Assembly (NCBI GenBank): GCA_017459565.1
Contig: JAFUCP010000124.1
Coordinates: 1 to 32,216, forward strand
DNA: 32,216 nt
Source of the DNA: Clostridia bacterium
GTDB lineage: Bacteria > Bacillota > Clostridia > Christensenellales > Aristaeellaceae
Direction: 5' to 3'
Numbering within the stretch: position 1 is the stretch's first letter; every line of letters begins with the position of its first letter. The translations under genes were made by a program, and so were the position numbers. The notes below the pieces were generated by a model. It made no database searches. It was not told where the DNA came from and saw only the letters and a program-made list of their open reading frames with translations. Shown here piece after piece: positions 31,201 to 32,216 of the stretch.

Positions 31201-32216
31201 CGATACGCCGTAAACGGAGAAGCTCTCCGCCTCGAAGGATACCGTGTCGCCCTCGGTGGTGGCCTCCACCACCTGCGCGCTGGCGCCTACCTCTTCCATG
31301 TGCAGGGCATCCACGTCGGCATCGTCGGTCACGGCCTCCGCCTCGTTGACCTGCACGGTCACGGACACAGCCGCCTTGGGCTCCAGCTTCTCATCGCCGT
31401 CGTACAGCGTGATATCGAAGAAGCGCATCACCTGCGTGGTGGTCTCGGTGTCCTTCGTGCGGGACAGCGCGGCCATCGCGTTGTTGTAAAGCACGTCATA
31501 GTCGGGCGTGCCGCGCTCGATCTCCACGACCTCAATGCGCACGTCCTCGGGAATCTCGGCCTCGGGGCCCCAGCTGAGAGTCACGCTGCCGTCCTTGACG
31601 CCGATAACCCGCTCTCCTCCGGTAAAGACAGCTTCCTCTGTCTCGCTTTCAGCCTCGCCTTCAGTCTCGCCTTCAGCCTCGTCCTCGCCGGTCTGATCGG
31701 CGGTGTCGGACTCCTCACCAGAAGCGTCCACATCAGCCTCTTCACCGTCGGACTTTTCCTCATCGGAGGCAGCCTCTTCGTCGGAAGCGGCTTCGTCGAA
31801 CTTCTCTTCATCGGAGGCAGTCTCTTCGTCGGAAGCGGCTTCGTCGGACTTCTCCTCATCGGAGGCGGTCTCCTCGTCGGAAGCGGCTTCGTCGGACTTC
31901 TCCTCATCGGAGGCAGTCTCATCGTCGGAAGCGGCTTCGTCGGACTTCTCCTCGTCAGAGGCGGTCTCCTCGTCGGAAGCGGCTTCGTCGGACTTCTCTT
32001 CATCGGAGGCAGTCTCTTCGTCGGAAGCGGCTTCGTCGGACTTCTCCTCATCGGAGGCGGTCTCATCGTTGGAAGCGGCTTCGTCGGACTTCTCCTCGTC
32101 GGAGACTGTCTCGTCGATCGCAGCCTCGACCTCAGTCTGTTCGGTTTCAGCGGTCATGTTTTCGTCATTGTCTACCGCTGTCTCAGTTTCGTTCTCATCC
32201 GCGGCCCCGTCAGAGC
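19246..32216 (-). CDS. Giant CnaB/Spy0128-type surface adhesin, LPATG-anchored (5' end outside the window)
   Basis: At least 4322 residues are encoded; the frame stays open to the right edge, so the signal peptide lies beyond it. From the N-terminal side: an acidic stretch of 16-residue Ser/Asp/Glu repeats; a long adhesive region with two 'SFSxY' modules and several beta-rich domains; CnaB-type domains (GKVSVTKHVRG, LKVVKQWTRYG, ISVEKKWESG); a PTTEPTDA linker with a large inserted segment; a Spy0128/FctA-like domain (about 21,690-22,090, starting GEVVFSANKNF); further CnaB domains (VAVKKAWNGEDY, KALKLWEQNE); and finally LPATG (19354-19368), a hydrophobic helix and CSRKRTDGDGI. Isopeptide-bonded stalks of this type resist proteases and force. 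It is the likely tip adhesin, or an independent wall-anchored adhesin. It lies directly upstream of the pilin leader on the same strand. Confidence 0.9.
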   Translation of the reverse strand, partial: SDGAADENETETAVDNDENMTAETEQTEVEAAIDETVSDEEKSDEAASNDETASDEEKSDEAASDEETASDEEKSDEAASDEETASDEEKSDEAASDDETASDEEKSDEAASDEETASDEEKSDEAASDEETASDEEKFDEAASDEEAASDEEKSDGEEADVDASGEESDTADQTGEDEAEGETEGEAESETEEAVFTGGERVIGVKDGSVTLSWGPEAEIPEDVRIEVVEIERGTPDYDVLYNNAMAALSRTKDTETTTQVMRFFDITLYDGDEKLEPKAAVSVTVQVNEAEAVTDDADVDALHMEEVGASAQVVEATTEGDTVSFEAESFSVYGVSVDVPPTEKAEEVGVSVDLSSVDLMDAAEVGQTVSLSIPKLLQAEDEDVELKGDELSIAPEALLEKAEVSATDEAVQIDGDKILLPAEELAEGAVVSLEVTTYTTADYETIATTHKVEIELTGYQGRTDEAAGDNVTVTALEGNSLPADAKPIMSQTDEVPEEIVSADAENESATAFDITVKNGNGEGAEISNTGAVSVTVTPENLNVLEKLPEGTDLSQVKYELYHIHDDGTVDAMPLAEDAVVVGEDGTVQSFTFETVSFSTYILKYTVEFYNGDRMVVIQGGSQVLLSTLIADLELTRANGEAFTVDEVVSVAFNTPELFDVAEVTESPVLVNGEEVMLETAHDFLLTSLEPFDEDRMILTLNDGEIIEIRVTDARDIPSSTQKYNIVLEYRDAAGNLDTTKNAQWSGLSAYISTLMYTNYQSENGYMTYYNSKSLAISGGRASAEFSYVQRSNSDNYTYYSIDDVLASDMPVDVMIVKNLEVEQNNQPRGTIRSGTIIRDGDMVDGYMFTYSVDETTHTVTVTAQKPSPFNYTVAAFDNNGTTPENIDFSGNAGSDWYVYAEVTHSDGKYIYAQKITTGSATFTGTIDESHAMYRREADNSVVFTVPANNEPVTFALIRPQDGGAATSAANNNTLWEYFNTGDHMNVKALSGASVANRYTLKVEEGDHTATLKLTKGVDASIGLEIYNDEEQLDASALTASGSYFIVGELAFRDGLEDKRCYFVQKLSDGSTAIIDEGFEGYNNGSQETQYLTGARAYEPKLVHVNDASATAEGVLADLMSGATSGMNIYRNGDPVESFRMSTESGNVSDPDTVIRLDRMAKLTSSGTAPEGFDTSKYYILAEINRGGEKSYAWRAFDHTSLSKAAFADDFVTTDGKKVFYQQEDELNFYIARSDSAITSVSQAVAAERFAAGQMMYGYKPSFEYDAEMDTVDASIVSYTAPAGSAYTVKVEMLNNAQTAAETVSSEVLNEQYQVLALLRSTELGTEGQVVAWAVLPVDEADLSADGLWQGTIPADGFTVCDANMNPTSQKIGYNAGTYDLGLRLYHASGDYNNYNGLVANGTDTAPAGYDFKGVFSKAKPDNTLPAGAAGNLAKTFDDNTSVIRLHSAYDKEYGIRAYVDTAGLNISEGDYIVRVKLTHESGEKTYAFARLAIDSSTDASNPAVLDFYTNQNGWIWRDGNGDTQDPSKNANYVFTGKEKGVEVEILQLKSPTASFGEWVKPEDSTNSYNSVPFGDSINCYSVYLSEREYDEDIANSKSLIYDVLYFKKDVDGITKGEIDGYLENATNFGLYTIDLSLHATDMESNIGAAHLTGQIGADYGFSGNNLQVNRVKVVKKYVDGSGEAVSNKDITLKLYPVTSKDPLILGTAMTATGKTGNDGTVQLIFDKLPAGTYMLAEVVGGKEYYFTEDNQGVIKTSDNTHIKFSEQFIEIENININYNYFGDIENYVALYPVISKSRHGIIVTADEDDYEHLVQANGRNEATIKLAGEEDSFPVLDIESDIRNRLTSLSRQLADSGNSQTVRVINTTLDKINGNNGLDLKDDGRYIVVNIDMTHAGSAATVNLDTYIDGHRLLADFGGQGNEDSSKVLFNFITRDIFGHAHPYTGKISTATQAAGVLLAPDAIVADLGGNFGGTIVCREAQHTGSEIHSDSQNKIQNKNTVLTNSTEEIHTGDLELKKGVEGSADRTTWFTFEVTLTDDQNRALSGEKSFVASGLRGDATSITFVDGKARVQVRAQDRVLITGIPAGWHYSVKEVETAESEHYETDSVRVNGEIKENKVANGTIVQDNTSKAEFINKKKTGGLKVTKTVESALEADKKREFDFTITIELTLDEEEAGENDSVTYGDVVFTKQENGKFAADFKMKHGDELLFKGLPHGIKYTVTEKTVDGFVSTSEGETGEVDSVMPPVEFVNTRETGKVSVTKHVRGVTGTAAEQKDFTFSFTQVKNAKGETVEGEDAYTTSIIVRNDQTMTVDLPLGTYIVEETDAALNGFTWQGVELAGDITTEGATHTVLVEKAEEGATPVVKAVVATNTYSSDTDLKVVKQWTRYGVEAKWPVGAQIYYSVSRIPVVEYEGTAVELTSAAQVVAQVDASNNADKVLTATNPEATFTGLEKVGTITLAADTNGVPAGEYTVTYKYVVTENTASVAPADSVYAYKAVVAEAEAQDDALVATLINDYTHISVEKKWESGYNVPDSARVTVKLYSSTAAPTVMPTDTPTTEPTDAPTTEPTDAPTTEPTDVPTTEPTDVPTTEPTDDPTTEPTDAPTTEPEPEETISITFTIPNDHWVDTDGNSASAASASDHNVWMNILSSDWQGTVQTVSGTQVSNNYALVGFSGSWTNTISDLPKYQKDGNGQYLLDEGGNKVPVHYWVQYGISAQEDESSPVKGIGASASEASNGNSYKAIDVYGSDTTVTMYAAVPAPVVMTKTIRVTTSKDSTNGAVDDDWFIWLRLASTEDFTPVSVGNVNKDNTTSNPLENKSFAYDKKYYLYDWGIKKGDGSADRTDLNVTVTGRTEVSPINGITYYMSFENESVSSFHFTVANKETPSTGGESTATLELNVNAPTSYVDWWQAQCKGIYEYNNGSWGNRVWDGSTTGDMNNNNSTRSLTVTGLEQGKTYILDLIRQNGGGLNASTQETGLVISGQEGSGNSVCPIFTINQASASITFNFTVPSASAISPLQLASNLLFPTAYADGGSRVTGIILTETGDVPDVSGMTEVDSIELSNAAGWDYDWTALPTTDASGNPIYYYLVETQVTGINAASVTADYDSAITAAGSVGIITKTTIENKPSAPETGSLIVAKSVTVDGKPTTGDLADGTYTFALYTDEACSQAYVEDGTPVTVSITVQNGASDTATLSGLPEGVYWVKETGSTNPNVTMVANPVRVEVEAGNDFDPSEIPTAQFTNQAYTGSLSLTKTVSGKTDTSTAFGFEITLTAPANVTLQSSYPATHTGDSTLKSVAVSGGKVTGITLKHNEKITISGLPAGTRYAVAETGSYPGYHTGTVSGDSGTIQARTEAQAAVQNVFTANGEVVFSANKNFVNGDLKDKTFTFRLTQVDAVGSTTPVTTKLASTQQKSTISAAGSTQTVTFDKIAFTQADIGATYYFMIDEEAEGLDANGIKDHVVYDTTKHYFTVHVSEAGGQLIITKTPSVSGDGETEAKFTNEQLGRLTVSKLVRYNGAEVSDWDVSTWSFPFAVLDSEGTEVRRSTVAGGDSVTLDDLHYGDYTIVELNEDGTLANNGEVTRGTYSFTVNGGSPVVVGIDKPLNEVTLTNNYEEEAKILVHKVVLVNNEQTEEGTFYVGLFEVSGENEAYVAYREISGGATVEFGSSLVSVGKTYRVYELSAAPAGDSDEAVAADAAAKKLAASAKFDAKEYVVTYDGTQTVSLNYGDAQKETTVTNTREDTDYFVQKRWMTDGVANWNTTYDGGTIYFKLFRTVNGETYQVDASGARADGAAPFELTYGSVGEAPADDTNTVAPDGAQQTVHAGDTMHYWMAFTNLPGRHSEYHAVETNQAGTVLYGNPATGEAYSQYSFYDTCPEFGDKAIALKNKLVKVAVKKAWNGEDYANYRITMQLMQDGVAYGDPVTVTVNTTDVLYTWTDLPMADPATGENHAYTLQETAVYAPGSDANLIDRFKNEITWDPALSEASRVDTWTATITNTELIDVEAAKQWRNLPDSDIAAGEYKAGFKLVRYAAGSEQPEAGFEKYGVVDGLVDENNEFTAWTATWTGLEKYDEEGNLYSYVVTEATIDYKGQQQTVLVNGQDPNGKWLVTCEHSGYEWQFVNNWNETTMKALKLWEQNEQKIDWPEEEVSSITVELTRKKVDNDVTPIDAAFGANGKYTLTVTPNRIDASPALPEGVEARIEKKVVDGRYGYDIVIDGLEYGWLDSEGNFNEYTYFLKETDGGSFNAAYMNADGEDSHGEQARDGYTIRNHRFSVSLPATGGAGTGVVYAVGAGLMLLAVLGFIWCSRKRTDGDGI
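24377..24544 (-). repeat. Seven 24-bp repeats encoding TTEPTDxP
   Basis: Units start at 24377 and every 24 bp to 24521, each with a core GGCTCCGT. They encode a Pro/Thr spacer that interrupts a CnaB domain of the giant adhesin. Confidence 0.88.
31744..32127 (-). repeat. Eight 48-bp repeats encoding an acidic S/D/E array
   Basis: Units begin at 31744, 31792, 31840, 31888, 31936, 31984, 32032 and 32080. The inner six are nearly identical at DNA level and the outer two degenerate. Each encodes 16 residues of the type SDEEKSDEAASDEETA, near the N-terminus of the giant adhesin. Confidence 0.9.

Overview
The window looks like chromosomal DNA of a GC-rich, Gram-positive anaerobe of the Clostridia (a gut-type lineage, possibly near Christensenellales or Oscillospirales). 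The evidence is sortases of two classes, LPxTG-type sorting signals, isopeptide (CnaB/Spy0128-like) pilin domains, consensus SigA-type promoters and intrinsic terminators. Lineage is inferred from protein style only. The main content is a large surface-pilus and adhesin locus on the minus strand, about 8.5 kb to the right edge, preceded by a small accessory region (1-8.4 kb).

Left region (1-8.4 kb): an XRE-type regulator; a perfect-consensus promoter that reads only into a short orphan ORF and two terminators; a ROK-family repressor; a convergent 950-residue Sel1/Rossmann/RyR-like protein; and a secreted CAP-domain protein with four Big2 domains. Two intergenic gaps carry related small repeat elements. 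Each is bracketed by two copies of a terminator hairpin, as if a miniature element had inserted at a terminator.

Pilus region (8.5-32.2 kb, all minus strand, in transcription order): a giant CnaB/Spy0128-type adhesin (at least 4322 residues, LPATG anchor, 5' end outside the window); a GC-rich leader of about 590 nt full of stable hairpins (UUCG and CUUG tetraloops) behind an extended -10 promoter; a backbone pilin (LPSTG); a strong terminator; then a second transcription unit. That unit encodes an active class C sortase, a signal-peptidase-I homologue lacking both catalytic residues, a sortase homologue lacking catalytic His and Cys, an eight-CnaB surface protein ending in the unusual signal LLGTGD, a class B sortase on a long disordered stalk, and a small secreted protein. 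Most junctions are 4-nt ATGA overlaps or 2-nt gaps, which suggests coupled translation.

The pilin/leader promoter and the distal promoter of the sortase operon share a direct repeat (GTAACC-N6-GTWACC) at exactly the same distance from TATAAT, so the two units are probably controlled by one regulator. The most unusual points are the pair of pseudoenzymes next to one live sortase, the structured leader RNA, the shared promoter motif, the terminator-associated repeat element, and the non-canonical sorting signal encoded beside its own class B sortase.
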